DNA of 64,000 nucleotides, from NCBI GenBank assembly GCA_963556255.1, contig OY744605.1, forward strand, positions 85,139,021 through 85,203,020, read 5' to 3'. Position numbers and translations under genes: made by a program. Under the pieces are notes generated by a model. The model saw only the letters and a program-made list of their open reading frames with translations, searched no databases and had not been told where the DNA came from. Positions within the stretch are counted from its first letter, which is position 1. The number at the start of each line of letters is the position of its first letter. The DNA comes from Allolobophora icterica (taxonomy: Eukaryota > Annelida > Clitellata > Crassiclitellata > Lumbricidae). Below, one piece after another: positions 46,627 through 59,722 of this stretch.

Positions 46627-47179
46627 GCCCGATTGTATCTTTATCTTTACCCGACCCTTTGAATATCTACTGACGCTGATTATATGATAGCTCCATCATT
46701 ATAATCACCAATACCCAAAAATCCATTATTAGGTGTCTTTCTCACTCCATTTCTGTTCACCCATTCTACCCCTTAACTTTTTACCGCCATCAATTACCGG
46801 TCACCTGCCCATACATTGAACTCTACCTCAATCGTCACGCACTGCACAATGCCCCAGTTTCTACCCTGCAAAGACCAACGTCACCCCTTTAAATTGCCCC
46901 TTGCTGTCCGCGATAATCACTTGAAAGAAAGACTGCAATTATCTTTATCTACCTACACGCCAATTGGGGGCGCCACATTATTCAGACACCACCTATCGTC
47001 AGCAGTAATAACTAGTTGTCCACAGAGTCAGTCCCTATCCATTGTAATATTTATGTAATTGATGTCTCGTTTTTTGTGTTGACTTTAAGAAGGTGTTTGG
47101 CAGCTTTGACCTTCCTGGATTTGACCATCAAAAAGTATTTGATAGCGTTGACCCTGCACAATTCAATTGATGATTTACA
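46133..47179. other. no gene; TCTG repeat at 46445-46630
   Basis: 46380-46440 has GGTTAAAAGAGGTAAA-like words. 46570-46626 is pure (CTGT)n. 46780-47060 has balanced composition with a short frame resembling a decayed LINE tail, not convincing. Confidence 0.45.
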
Positions 47180-47343
47180 TAATTATGATTATAACTATAA
47201 TTATAATTATTACATCATTGTTATTTACATAATTATTAGCTTTACAAAATTATGATTATAATTATAATTATAATTATTATATCATTGTTATTTATAATTT
47301 TTATATCATTATTATTATTACTATCTATATTATTATTATTATA

Positions 47344-47397
<54 letters not shown>

Positions 47398-47430
47398 AAT
47401 AATATTATTATTATTATTTTTTTTTTACTG
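47180..47430 (+). repeat. (ATT)n and TTATAAT repeats
   Basis: ATTATAATTATAA units, then (ATT)n at 47300-47418. Confidence 0.92.
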
Positions 47431-47530
47431 TCACTACTGGGGCTCGTGGTCCTCGTCCCCGGTGTTGTGCATGAATGTGCCTCTGAATGCAATTGCATTG
47501 TAACGTTGTGTGCAGATTGAAAGGCGCTGG

Positions 47531-47876
<346 letters not shown>

Positions 47877-48149
47877 ATATCACAGCGCCCTTGTAGCGGC
47901 ATGGTCGCGTTACGGAGCTCTAAAAAGGGTCCTTGTAATTATTATAAGCAACAGCTTCTGCATAGCGGTAAGAAAATCACCGATTTCCGCTACTTTACTT
48001 AGGCCTTTATGACAACTGTTATCATCATATTCGTTTTTATTATTGATCATGTACTGGTTGACAAAGCGCAACCGTGGACAAGTTACACTGATTGAAAGTT
48101 AGCATAAAGGAAAGAATAATAACAGATTCGAGAAAAAAATCCAATGCAA

Positions 48150-48235
48150 CAAGATGTCACTGTACACACTGAACAAATAACAAGTTTCAATATTAAAATT
48201 CATTCTGTGTAGACACCTTTCAAATTGTTTAGGTC

Positions 48236-48296
<61 letters not shown>

Positions 48297-49470
48297 ATTT
48301 GCGTGTACTCTTATTCTGGATATTGTTATCTGGTTATCCTTGGTTAAATAATGAGAGGTCGAAGTTAATAATGTTGGTTTACAGCCACCAGATGTAGCTA
48401 ATCACTGAATAATTCTTAAATCATAGTAAATGTGAAAAACATAAAAACTGTGAAAATGCAGTTGTACTGTATTAGGCCTATTAAACACTACATCCGTTTG
48501 GACAGTTTAGAGCGCACTATCCCATCACGGCCGTTCTCGAGTGCTGCCAGTCCCAATCATGGATAAAGGAGGAAGGCGCGACTTTAGAGTTTAACGACGT
48601 CTTATAGCAGCTAAAGGACGTCGTTAAACTTTTGGATCTCGTCATCTGGTAGTACCAGTCCCAAGCCTGGATAAAGGAGGAGGGCGACGCTAATCGTCTT
48701 GGTGTTGTAATTTTGTAAATGTAATTGTTATTGCAATTGAGCATTTATATAGCGCAACTCAAATCAGAGGCGCTCTCGACCCGCATCAGCGCAAAAACCG
48801 GCAAAAAGAAAGGTTTTCAAGCGTCTACGGAACTGAAGAGGAGAGGGGACAAGAAGCTCTTGGCGGAGGGACTGGGGAAGACTGTTCCAGGCTGAAGGAC
48901 CCACATAGGCAAAGCTCCTGGATTGGGCCGTGGAAGAGTGCATACGCGGAACAACAATAGGCCACGGACCGAGGATCGCAAGGAGGCCCTTTCAGGCAGG
49001 GAAGAAACCGGGGTGCAGAAATTCATTAAATAATCGTAATCGTAATCTCCAAGCTTCTAAAGCGCCACTCGAAGGCCAAGCGCAGGGCACCAGCCTATTC
49101 AGGAGCGCTACGTCAGATCAGAGGGGTTTCCAGAGAGTAGTCTAAGACCCAGTTGACACAATATCGTTAAAAAGTAGCTAACTAATCATATATTTTTACC
49201 GGCTTTAAATTACCGGATAAAACCCATAGCCAACTGGCGATAAAAACCAGTAAAAACTTTTTTCTTTCGATCTTAATGCTTTTTTGCTACTAAATGTCGT
49301 TTCGTATTTGCAATCCATTCTATCGCCTGTTGAAACACCAAATAACTCAGTGACCTATGTAGACACCATTAGAACTGTATCAGAAAACTATACATATACT
49401 TGACAACCACATTTCGTTTCAATTGTTTCTAGGGTGCAAACAAGATATGTAGTTTGAAAACAAACCAAGA
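48150..49470 (+). repeat. intergenic duplication, copy 1
   Basis: Colinear with 50790-54510: TTCATTCTGTGTAGACACC (48200) versus TCATTCTGCGTAAACACC; CCACCAGATGTAGCTAAT (48384) versus CCATCAGATGTAGCTAAT; ACTGTGAAAATGCA; CTGCCAGTCCCAATCATGG; TAGCTAACTAATCATATAT (49162) versus TAACTAACTAATCGTGTAT; GCAATCCATTCTATCGCC versus GCAGTCCATTCCATCCCC. This copy lacks the two TTAA elements. It has a (TA)n run at 48239-48293 and an inserted repeat block at 48700-49145. Confidence 0.7.
48700..49145 (-). mobile_element. nested repeat block with CR1-like 3' end
   Basis: 48700-49025 is the TATAGCGC.ACTCAAATCAG family (also at 42.3 kb), here longer and including GACTGGGGAAGACTGTTCCA. 49028-49145 is a minus-strand GATTAC-tailed LINE 3' end (AATCGTAATCGTAATCTCC, AAAGCGCCACTCGAAGGCC). 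Neither is a host gene. Confidence 0.6.
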
Positions 49471-50480
49471 ACAGAAAACATATAAAATATATGAAATATA
49501 AAAAATAATGAACTTTGTAAAAAATATTTCTTAAAATAAATCTAGTAGCGTTGCAGATAACGAGAACCAATGGCGACGGTGTGACCAAAAACCCGTCTGA
49601 TGGTGCGAAACTGTAAACAATACGGAAGATTCTGGCCAGACTCCTCGTGCTGAAACTTAAAGAAAGCGTAAAAATACATCCATCACAGAATCAGCAACAA
49701 AGGGAAGACGTCAACGACCTTTTCCTCATTAGGGCCTTCTCTGGCAGTGCCAGTCCCAAGCCTGGAGATGGTAGTACCCGAAATCAGTCGCTAAGGAGTC
49801 AACGATTGACTTGATGAGTGAGTTAGGACTTACTAAGCGACTCAGTCGACTAAGCCGCATGCTCATTGACTGACTAAATCGCTTAGGCTTATCGACTGAC
49901 TTAGCGATTTGCTATCGACTTCTCAGGTAATCAGATACGTCTATTGGTTATTTGAACTTCTCGTGTCCTTAAAAGTCTATGAAGTTTATAATTTTATATC
50001 TATGAATTTGATAACAAGGGCTGAATAGATTTATAGAATTTTCCTCTTGGTTAGGGTTATGTTCGATTTGCCATTTTTTTAATTACATAATTCCTTATTG
50101 AATAATAGATTTCATTCAAAACTAAATAATTTGTTGAATTAACCTAAGAGTTTTTAGTCGATTCTTTGTTAGCGTGTGCCATTTCATTTCCACAGAAATT
50201 CACTTGGTAATAACCAATTAACAGTAAGTACGACTAATATATGTAGCACCGGTAATAATGATTTAAAGGTGTCTAAAAGTTAACTTTTTTGTAAAGCGCT
50301 GAGCCCATGGTTATTGAATGAAAAAAAGTTAAACTGAAATTATTAATGAAAACGTCCGGTGTTTAGCGACAACTTATGGCAGCATAAGTCGTTGATGCTT
50401 GGTCACTAGATAGTGGCACATAATAAATGCATAATAATAATAATCTGAAAAAATATAAACCCTAAACCGAAACACCTAAA
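49471..50480. other. no gene; hairpin-rich stretch at 49790-49920
   Basis: AT-rich with common-repeat fragments at 49705-49770 and 50250-50390 (GATTTAAAGGTGTCTAAAAG). 49790-49920 is unusually dense in GACT/AGTC words and holds an inverted repeat, AAATCGCTTAG (49876) and CTTAGCGATTT (49900). Confidence 0.45.
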
Positions 50481-50484
50481 CCCT

Positions 50485-50658
50485 AGTTTCTCTCTGTGTC
50501 ATTGTCTCTGTCTGCCTCTCCCTGTCTCTGTCTCTTTCTGTCTCTGTCTGCCTATCTTTTGTCTGTCAGTCTGTTGTATGTCTCTCTGTCTCTGTCTCTG
50601 TCTAGCTCTGTCCCTGTCTATCTCTGTCTCCGTCTGTTTGTTTGTCTTTCTGTCTATC

Positions 50659-50703
<45 letters not shown>

Positions 50704-50725
50704 ATCTCTCCCCTCTCTCTCTCTT
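50485..50725 (+). repeat. (TCTG)n/(TCTC)n simple repeat
   Basis: Mixed CTGTCTCTGTCT, then pure (CTGT)n at about 50664-50702. Confidence 0.92.
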
Positions 50726-50863
50726 AACATTTAGTTGCTTTGAACTTATGCTGTTTTATTTGATGCGTGAGCAATTATAGCTTTGAGAGCCACAAGATGT
50801 CGATAAACACTGAATAAATAGCGTGTACCAATATGAAACCTCATTCTGCGTAAACACCTTTAA

Positions 50864-52526
50864 CCTTCGCAGGACGGAAAGGGGTAAATAATTACCCCAG
50901 CGGTGTTTGGATGTTGATTTCGGAGCAACTGTAGGTAGGTATCATTTGTCGTTCCACATGTTTACAAGTTACCACCAATGACATAATCTGACTGCATACC
51001 CTCCACATTGCCATGTGGTGGGAAAAAGATATTTCAATCCAAAGTGTCCTGGGGTAAAAATTTACCCCTCTTCGTCCTCGACGTCGTCATTTTTTCGTTC
51101 ATAGGGCAGATATGTTTTTTAAAGATATGAGCTCAAAAGTGACTTGCAATCATAAATCAAGTGTGGAATCTACCATGGAATTGAGTGTTAATAGTTTCAT
51201 GATTGTGGAGAGTTTATTTTCCAAGATGGCGCCCAATATGGCCGAAAAAACAAAAATGTGCATGTCTAAGCTCATAGATAAGGTACATTGACAAATGAAG
51301 TGTCAATTTTAATATTTCCAAGGTCAAGGAATCGATTTATCGTAGTGGCAATAGTGTGTGAGTACTACTGGCCAAAATGGCGGCCAACATGGCCGCCAAA
51401 ACACAAAAATGTGTATATCTCGGCTCGTATGTAAGATACAATGACAAATGAAGTGTCAATTGTAGCATTTTCAAAGTCAAGGAATTCATTAATCGTAGTG
51501 ACAATAGCGTGGGAATACTACAATCCAAGATGGCGGCCAATATGACCGCCAAAACTCAAAAATAGGAATTATCAATCAACTGACTGATCGGTCATTATTG
51601 CCAATGCGATAAATCGATTCCTTGACCCTGGGAATGTTACAATTGACACTTCATTTGTCATTGGAGCTTACCTACAAGCTGAGATATATATATTTTTCTG
51701 CTTTGGCGGCCATGTTGGCCGCCATCTTGGAAATTAGTATTCTCACACAATTGTCACTACGATAATTTGATTCCTCGACCTTATAAATGTTACAATTGGT
51801 ACCTTATTTGTCATTGTAGCCTACCTATATTCTGAGATATAAATATTTTTGTGTTCTCGCGGCCATATTGGCCGCCATCTTTGAAAGGAGTATTCCAACA
51901 CTATTGCCATTGTGATAGATCGATTCCGTGACCCCGAATATGTTACAATTGACACTTTATTTGCACTTGTAGCTTACCTATGAGCTGAGACATACATATT
52001 GTTGTGTCTGGCGGACATATTGGCCGCCATCTTGGAAAATAGTTTTCCCACACTATTCCCACTACGATAAATCGATTCCTTGACCTTGGGAATGTTACAA
52101 TGGACACTTCATTTGTCATTATAGATTACCTATGAGCTGAGCTATACATATTGTCATATTTCGGCGGCCATGTTGGCCGCCATCTTGGACAATAGTGTTC
52201 GCACACTATTGCCACTATGATAAATCGATTTCTTGACCTTGAAAATGTTACAATTGATACTTCATTTTTCATTGTAGATTACCTACCTGCTGAGATATAC
52301 ATTTTTGGGTGTTTTGGCGGCCATTTTGGCCGCCATCTTGAAAAGTAGTATTCCCACAATATTGCCACTATGATAAACCGATTCCTTGACCTTGGAAATG
52401 TTACAATTGACACTTCATTTGTCATCGTAGGTTACCTGTGAGCTGAGATATTACACATTGTTTTGGGGTAAAAAATTACCCCTCTTCGTCCTCCGTGTAT
52501 CGTAAAATCTTTCCGTCCTGCGAAGG
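50864..52526. mobile_element. piggyBac-like foldback element, 1663 bp
   Basis: TTAA at 50860-50863 and 52527-52530. Terminal inverted repeats begin CCTTCGCAGGACGGAAAG and match for at least 18 bp. Subterminal palindromes GGGGTAAATAATTACCCC (50881) and GGGGTAAAAAATTACCCC (52466), and a third GGGGTAAAAATTTACCCC at 51053. Inside, roughly 150-bp tandem units (ATGGCGGCCAACATGGCCGC ... AATCGATTTATCGTAGTGGC ... GACAAATGAAGTGTCAATT) run one way at 51200-51560 and the opposite way at 51600-52450. No transposase; nonautonomous. Confidence 0.9.
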
Positions 52527-52695
52527 TTAAACTTTTGTACCTCCATCTATATATACTAACAATTTGCAAAGCTCTCGCTAATTCATTTCCTTTAGTCCTA
52601 AACGAAGTAATGTGGGGTCGACGTGAAATGCATTGCAGCCATCAGATGTAGCTAATATCTGAATAATCCCCATATCCTAGTAAATATTAATTTAA

Positions 52696-53915
<1,220 letters not shown>

Positions 53916-54510
53916 TTAAGAATCATAATAATTGTGAAAATGCATTCTGCACAGACACTTTCAAATGTTTTAACATCCACCAGGTTCGTTATGCCGTTAA
54001 AACCTCGTTTGATAGCGCAATATTCCGCCTCCGCCGTTCACGGGTGATGCCAGTCCCAAGCCTCGATAAAGGAGGACAGCGACGTCAGAGCCAGAAGACG
54101 TCGTTAAACAGTTGGACCTCGTAATCTGATAGTGTCACTTTAGAGCCTGGATAAAAGAGAAGGGCGACATTATTCATCTTGATTATGACATTATATCGCT
54201 AAACATTAACTAACTAATCGTGTATTTATTAGCGTCGCAAAACCACAGGTAACGGTAAAGAAACTGTAACAAATATTTTTCTTGCGTAATAAATGTTTTT
54301 GTTGCCATTAGAATTCGTTTAGCAAGTGCAGTCCATTCCATCCCCGATTGAAACACTATCTAATGCAGTTACCTCTTTAAACACCCTTATAATGTGTAGA
54401 AAATACTATACATATTTAGACGCGACAACCTCTTTCAGTTAAATCCTTTCCCTCCATATAGGAATCTAGAGCGTACATGTAGTTTAAAACAACTCAAAAA
54501 ATAACCTCTA

Positions 54511-55127
54511 AAATATATAAAGAATCACAGGAAACAGGAAACTTTTGTTTAAAGTTCTGTTTAAAGTGATGAACACTTCTCTGTAAAATATGGATAAGAT
54601 ATTCAACTTCACAGGGATCAAACTCATCAAAATCTAACCATCCCACTCCCAGTCTCTTTTCTACAATTCTCACAAGACCGACTGCACATCCTCTCAACCA
54701 TCATAGTTCTTGGATCTTGATTTCTTGACCTGAAACCGATTCTAACCATACCTGCCCATCGATTTTGATTTGACTGAGCGTCTGTGTATCAGATGGTTGA
54801 CTTAGTTTTAAGGTGATGTAGACATGATTTAAATCGGAGCACATGGAGAAGGCTGACCATGACAGTCGCTAGGATTCAACGAATCGACAGCACAAGGTGA
54901 CAAGGTGAGACATAATTTAGTTTTTTATCACCTGCCATTCACATGAGGGATCACTGCTGAGGCAAAATCTCGTCCGTTCGTAGATGTCGCTAAACGGTGT
55001 AATGACGTTTCATCGGTAGACTCTACGTGTGATATACCATTCGTTTGTTAGTTTACACGTTGCATGAACATATGGTGGAAGTCAACCAAAATTCGTATTT
55101 TATATTTGATACTTATAAGCGAAAATC
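54511..55127. other. AP3S1: 5' flank of AP3S, probable promoter/5' UTR
   Basis: No repeat family is recognised. An in-frame TAA at 55116-55118 precedes the start codon. I cannot place a TATA box or initiator with confidence. Confidence 0.35.
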
Positions 55128-55196
55128 ATGATTAAAGCTATTCTGATCTTCAATAATCATGGAAAGCCGCGACTTACAAAATTCTACCAGTATTAC
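55128..55196 (+). CDS. AP3S1: AP-3 complex sigma subunit, exon 1 (residues 1-23)
   Basis: Encodes MIKAILIFNNHGKPRLTKFY, then QYY, which is the invariant start of AP-3 sigma subunits. AP-3 is a heterotetrameric adaptor on endosomal membranes that sorts cargo to lysosomes and lysosome-related organelles. The small sigma chain packs against the delta subunit and helps bind dileucine sorting signals. The ATG is four codons after an in-frame TAA and has A at -3. Donor TAC|GTGAGT, phase 0. The gene starts 10.2 kb after the Tbx20 stop, same strand. Confidence 0.95.
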
Positions 55197-56479
55197 GTGA
55201 GTGTTTTGTATCCAATTGTTAGCGTCCATTTATGTGACCTAAACACGGCGCCACAGAAGTCGTTAAGTATTGACACAATTTTAACCTAAAATTAGTTTTG
55301 GTCGATGCGATGAATATTTGTTTTTCAGATAAAAGTTTTTGTGTTCCTTTTTTTGGCGAAGTTGGGAATCGTCTGGGGAATAGTGGGCGGTACTCAATAG
55401 TCATGTGATCATGTACGTGCGCAGCTGTTTATGTTTGTTTATATATGCGTAAACTAAATTTCAGATGCGCTTTCCACAATAAACCATGTTAAACTTAATT
55501 TATTACTTTTTAATTAATTTGCCCTATCTATTGTGTCAGTGTCTAATGCACAAAACATCAGTGAATGGCACACCAAAACCAAGCCATAGTCACTTCAATA
55601 TCCAGATGATCAGTCTGCTAAGACTGAAGACCAGAGAGTTAATCAGTAAACATCACTCAGGGGTATCTTGAAAATGTACACTTGCACAGCCCTATTAGCT
55701 TATTCCTATCCGGAGTTAGTAGAATGATGTCACAAGGTAACATGTGTTATGGTATATGCTATGTTACCTTAACCTGATTTCTTGTCTATTCTCGCCTTGA
55801 TTATGCCAACTCGATACTCCAGATAGTTTAGATCTTGAAGTTAATAGGGTTCACTACATCCAAAATTCTCTGGTGTACGTTTTCTTACAAACTCCTTTAC
55901 ACTACATGGCAAAATGATCTGGCTTCCTCCAGAATTCAGAAAAAGATTTAAACTTGTCGATCTTACAACGAGCATTCCTATCTAATTTCAACGACTACCA
56001 GCTCCTTACTTACGCCACACAGTCTGCATTCTTCAGTTACGAGTCTTTTGGTTGAGGCTTGATGTAGCACTGTCATGGGCTCTTGTGCATTCCATTCTAT
56101 TGCACCTAAAGAATAGAACCGATCGCCAACGTTTGATCAATTCTCAAACTCTTTTTCTTAGATAGAAACTTAGACTTTCCCACTGGCTTTCAAAAACTTG
56201 CATTTCGAGGGCTCTTCACTTTGCGACTGACTCAGATTTGCATTTGCCTGACTTTGCACACAGTAAAAAATTTCAAAATAATTATAATGATGATAATAAT
56301 AATAATAATAATAATAACAGTAACAGAAATAATTATAACAAGAATAATAGTAATCATAATGATGATTTTGATAATAATGATAATGGTAATCTACTACAAC
56401 CACTGCTACTAATGCTACAAATACTACTACTAATAATAATAATCATAATAATAATAATAAATGCATTGTGTTACGATAG
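55197..56479. other. AP3S intron 1: repeats
   Basis: 55515-55640 is a copy of the TCTAATGCACAAAACATCAG repeat. 55800-56270 has a balanced composition with decayed LINE-like text. 56280-56460 is an (AAT)n-type microsatellite ending 20 bp before exon 2. Confidence 0.5.
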
Positions 56480-56571
56480 GCGGAAGATATGCAGCAGCAA
56501 ATCATTCGAGAGACGTTTCTTCTCGTCTCAAAACATGACGACAACGTCTGCAACTTCCTCGAGGGTGGCTC
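56480..56571 (+). CDS. AP3S1: AP-3 sigma, exon 2 (residues 24-54)
   Basis: Acceptor GTTACGATAG, donor TC|GTAAGT, phase 2. Encodes AEDMQQQIIRETFLLVSKHD, then DNVCNFLEGG and a split Ser. This matches the conserved longin-like fold segment of AP-3 sigma (vertebrate: EDTQQQIIRETFxLVSKRDENVCNFLEGG) with few substitutions. Confidence 0.95.
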
Positions 56572-56584
56572 GTAAGTTGTGCAT

Positions 56585-57000
56585 TTGACAATCAATCCTT
56601 CAATCACTCAGTCAGTCAATCCATCAATCAATCAATCAAGTATTCAGTCAGTCAATCCATCAATCAATCAAGTATTCAGTCAGTCAATCCATCAATTAAT
56701 TAATCAGCCAGTCAGTCAAGCATTAAATCACTCAGTCAATCAAACTGTCAATCGACCAATCTATCAGTCAATCAATCCATAAATCAATCAATTAGTTTAT
56801 CGTATAGCCGTAGCATAACAATATAAACGTAACATGTCACATCATAATAAAGCTTGACGTAACACAATGCAACACTGCGTAAAGCGAATGAGCAACATAA
56901 CACAACATAACACAACAACAGTCGTAACGTAACATAACCACATAACATAGCAGCCACATAACATTTAACATACATAACACAATGCAACAAACATACATAC
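56585..57000 (+). repeat. AATC/AGTC and CATAACA minisatellites
   Basis: 56585-56800 is made of CAGTCAATCCATCAATCAAT-type units with a 41-bp higher-order repeat. 56810-56995 is ACATAACACAACATAAC-type. Confidence 0.88.
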
Positions 57001-57049
57001 GTAGAAGAGCAGTCCCTTACTTAAGCTAGCCCTGAGGCAGCCATGTGTA

Positions 57050-57245
57050 TGAAGCGATTTTCTTAACCTAGGTGGCCAATCATCTCCCTTGCCTTCTCAT
57101 CTTCCCACTGACAGTATGTGGTCAATTTACTCACTATATCTGAGTCAGCCAGGGAATGCAGGTGGAGCAGAAATCTCGACACAAATTTCAGCCATGGACC
57201 TCTTGGTTGACCGTCCATAACGTTAACCACTACGCTATTGAGGAC
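57050..57245 (-). mobile_element. tRNA-derived SINE (family 4), minus strand
   Basis: Reversed, 57200-57240 reads GCGTAGTGGTTAACGTTATGG, a clear A-box-like head, then AGAGGTCCATGGCTGAAATTT. The other end shares body sequence with 39590-39885. It lies 40 bp before AP3S exon 3. Confidence 0.65.
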
Positions 57246-57286
57246 CCTCTGAATACAAGAGTGGGTTGGTTTGCTGTGTGTTCTAG

Positions 57287-57398
57287 GTTAATCGGAGGAT
57301 CGGATTATAAACTCATCTACAGACATTACGCAACGCTCTTCTTCGTCTTCTGCGTCGATTCATCAGAAAGTGAACTTGGAATTCTAGACTTAATACAG
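57287..57398 (+). CDS. AP3S1: AP-3 sigma, exon 3 (residues 54-91)
   Basis: Acceptor GTGTTCTAG; the first G completes Ser54. Encodes LIGGSDYKLIYRHYATLFFV, then FCVDSSESELGILDLIQ, almost identical to the AP-3 sigma core (YRHYATLYFVFCVDSSESELGILDLIQ in vertebrates). The ESELGILDLIQ helix is part of the sigma/delta interface. Donor CAG|GTACAA, phase 0. Confidence 0.96.
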
Positions 57399-58080
57399 GT
57401 ACAAATGAACCTATTAGAAAAGAATGAGCGCAGTTCCTTCCACACCTTTTTTAAGGTTTGCATGGGCCATATAAGTGTAAGTGGAAGTTTATTTTTTTAA
57501 TTTGACTACACCTTTCCCACGGTAGTGCTAGTCCCAATGAGGAGGTCGACATTAACAGCCCGGTAAGCGTAGGAGATTGTTGAACACTGGACATTACTGC
57601 TACTAGATTAATTTTCATTGTCTTTATTGTGCCATGTAGAAACGGTGAGAACTGTTCAAAAGTTTTCCATTGATATCAACGGCTTTTGGTGCCATTAGAT
57701 GTGGTGAAACTGGTGGTAGCCAATGATCTTTGTTGACTCCGCCACTGCCCGTAATCTGGTAGTGCTAGTCCCAAGCCTAGGTAAAGGAGGAAGGCTAACG
57801 TCTTCGTTATGACACAGGGTTGGTAAATAGAAGCAGTTCCTTTAACACCTCTTTTACGTCGTACACTCGTTCTATAAGTGCAAAAAGTAGGCGAAGCGAT
57901 CAAATTTTCCGCTTGTCACATGTTGTCGTTTCTAGGCAACCGCAGATGTAAAGGAATTGGTAAAACGAAAGCGGTTTCTTGCACACCTCTTTTATGGTGT
58001 TTATTCGCACTATAAGTAGAAGAAGCAGGAAAAGAGTTCAATGTATTTTGAATATATTGTAAATAAATGCAAAAAAACGT
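57399..58080. other. AP3S intron 3, first part: interspersed repeats
   Basis: 57500-57560, 57640-57900 and 57960-58030 are minus-type common repeats (GAGAACTGTTCAAAAG, TTTAACACCTCTTTTACGTC, GCACACCTCTTTTATGGTG). Confidence 0.6.
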
Positions 58081-59000
58081 ATGAATCTTATGAGAGCAAT
58101 TTCTGGATTATATTGGGGAGCTTCAAAAGGAGCTCGTCTCAACATATATAGAGCCATAATTCGATCTGTGATTGAGTATGGAGATGTAGCCTATGCTTCT
58201 GCCTCTAAAACACATATGAATAAATTAATATCTATTCAAACTGAGGCGCTAAGACTCTGCTGTAGAGCTGCTAAAGGAACTGCCGCGGTGGCGCTTCAGA
58301 ATGAATGTGGTGAACCTCCATTACATATAAGAAACTTACAAAACTCACTTAAAATAGGATCAAAAGTTATTGGAAACCCAGGTCACTCAATGACAAAGAT
58401 CTTCCAACCTCACTGGACTAATGAATTTAAGACTAGAGATAACAAAAGTCTGTCTACATATCAACGTACATTTGACTTCTTTTCTTCCCTAGATATTAAT
58501 TATAAGGCTCCTTCTTTTCCTTTAGATCCTCCTTGGCTCGGTAAAGACATTCATGTGGACATTAGCCTACATAAATCCATTAGTAAAAAAGATGATAATC
58601 CTGAAATTCTAAAACTCCTTACTCTGGAACACAAGTAAATATAAGTCCTTTACTCATATTTACACAGATGGTTCTAAAGCAGACAGCTTAGTTGCCGCTG
58701 CCTATACTGTACCAACCTTGGATATAGATAAGAAGTTATGCCTTTGTGCTAATTCCAGTATTTATGCTGCTGAAATGACTGCAATAAAAGAAGCCTAAGT
58801 TACCTGGATAGTAGATAATGAAAATCAGGGCCTTAAAATTTTGCTATATTTTCTGATTCTTTAAGTGTGCTTACTTCGCTTAAGAGGTCCTTTTCTGAAT
58901 CTAGATCCACTTTATTACAGGAAACAATAAAAATATTTGAGTGGAAGACCTGTGGAGAGATAGCAAGAGGTGAGGTTTTGGTTGGTCCTTAGGATGAGCT
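58081..59000 (+). pseudogene. dead LINE: RT C-terminal region plus RNase H remnant
   Basis: The frame at 58081-58638 encodes the region after the catalytic core of a non-LTR reverse transcriptase: ISGLYWGASKGARLNIYRAI, IRSVIEYGDVAYASAS, then IQTEALRLCCRAAKGT. After a frame break, 58650-58800 encodes FTHIYTDGSKADS and SSIYAAEMTAIKEA, the D and E motifs of a retroelement RNase H. A stop (TAA, 58797) truncates it. RT followed by RNase H suggests an I/R1/LOA/Ingi-type clade, unlike the CR1-like fragments elsewhere. It lies in AP3S intron 3, same strand as the gene. Confidence 0.85.
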
Positions 59001-59650
59001 AAATAGCTATCGTAATTCTTGCGAAAGTTTATTCTGCTAAATCGGTACAGTATTTAGCGACTTCACTTTCTTAGCCTCGGCCTTTGAAGATGTGGCCAGT
59101 CCTCTCCCTGACTGTGAGAATCGTTAAAGGCGTGTGTGCTGTGGCGAGGATTTGAACACCCGAGTGGAAATTGTTATGACGCTAGTCATCGATTGTAGTA
59201 GTGGTAGTTTCAGTTTAACTACACTAAAGTTGTGATAACAAAGGTCATTAGCATTGCCTCCTCCTTTATCCAGGCTTGGGACTGGCACTGCCAGAGCACG
59301 AGCATTGGCGGAGTTAAAGTCGATTGAACGAAAATGAGGGAGTGTATCGATTAGCTGTGAATAAAAATTGTGTTCATGGAGTGCTCTCAGTATAGGTCCA
59401 GGTTGAATAATTCAATTAACGGTTAAATTAAGCCTAACAAGGCCTACATAACAAATGCCGATGACTTTGTCTGTTATATTTTTATAGCGCCTGGCTATAG
59501 GACTAAGAATTTCCTTTCTTTACACGACGAGGAGGAGGAGGAGGAGAAAGTATTTTTACAGTTATGAGAGTTTACTAGGCTTGCTAGTTTAATATTGTCT
59601 GTGAATAAGTAATTTTTATTACTGTTCATGAGTTCCGCTTTTTTCTTTAG
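59001..59650. other. AP3S intron 3, last part
   Basis: 59050-59165 is a SINE-4 minus fragment. 59205-59310 is a + common repeat (CAGGCTTGGGACTGGCACTG). 59530-59548 is (GGA)n. The acceptor region is TTTTTTCTTTAG. Confidence 0.5.
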
Positions 59651-59722
59651 GTTTTTGTCGAAACGTTAGACAAATGCTTTGAGAATGTCTGCGAACTGGA
59701 TCTTATCTTCCACGTTGACAAG
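59651..59722 (+). CDS. AP3S1: AP-3 sigma, exon 4 (residues 92-115)
   Basis: Encodes VFVETLDKCFENVCELDLIF and HVDK, which as I recall is the same as the vertebrate sequence at every position. Phase 0 at both ends; acceptor TTTCTTTAG, donor AAG|GTACAT. It joins exon 3 at IQ|VFVE and must be followed by the segment that exons 5a or 5b supply. Confidence 0.96.

Noticed and set aside
48817..49026. Short minus-strand frame with Pro/Ser/Leu-rich product
   Set aside because: Lies inside a dispersed repeat also found at 42.3 kb.
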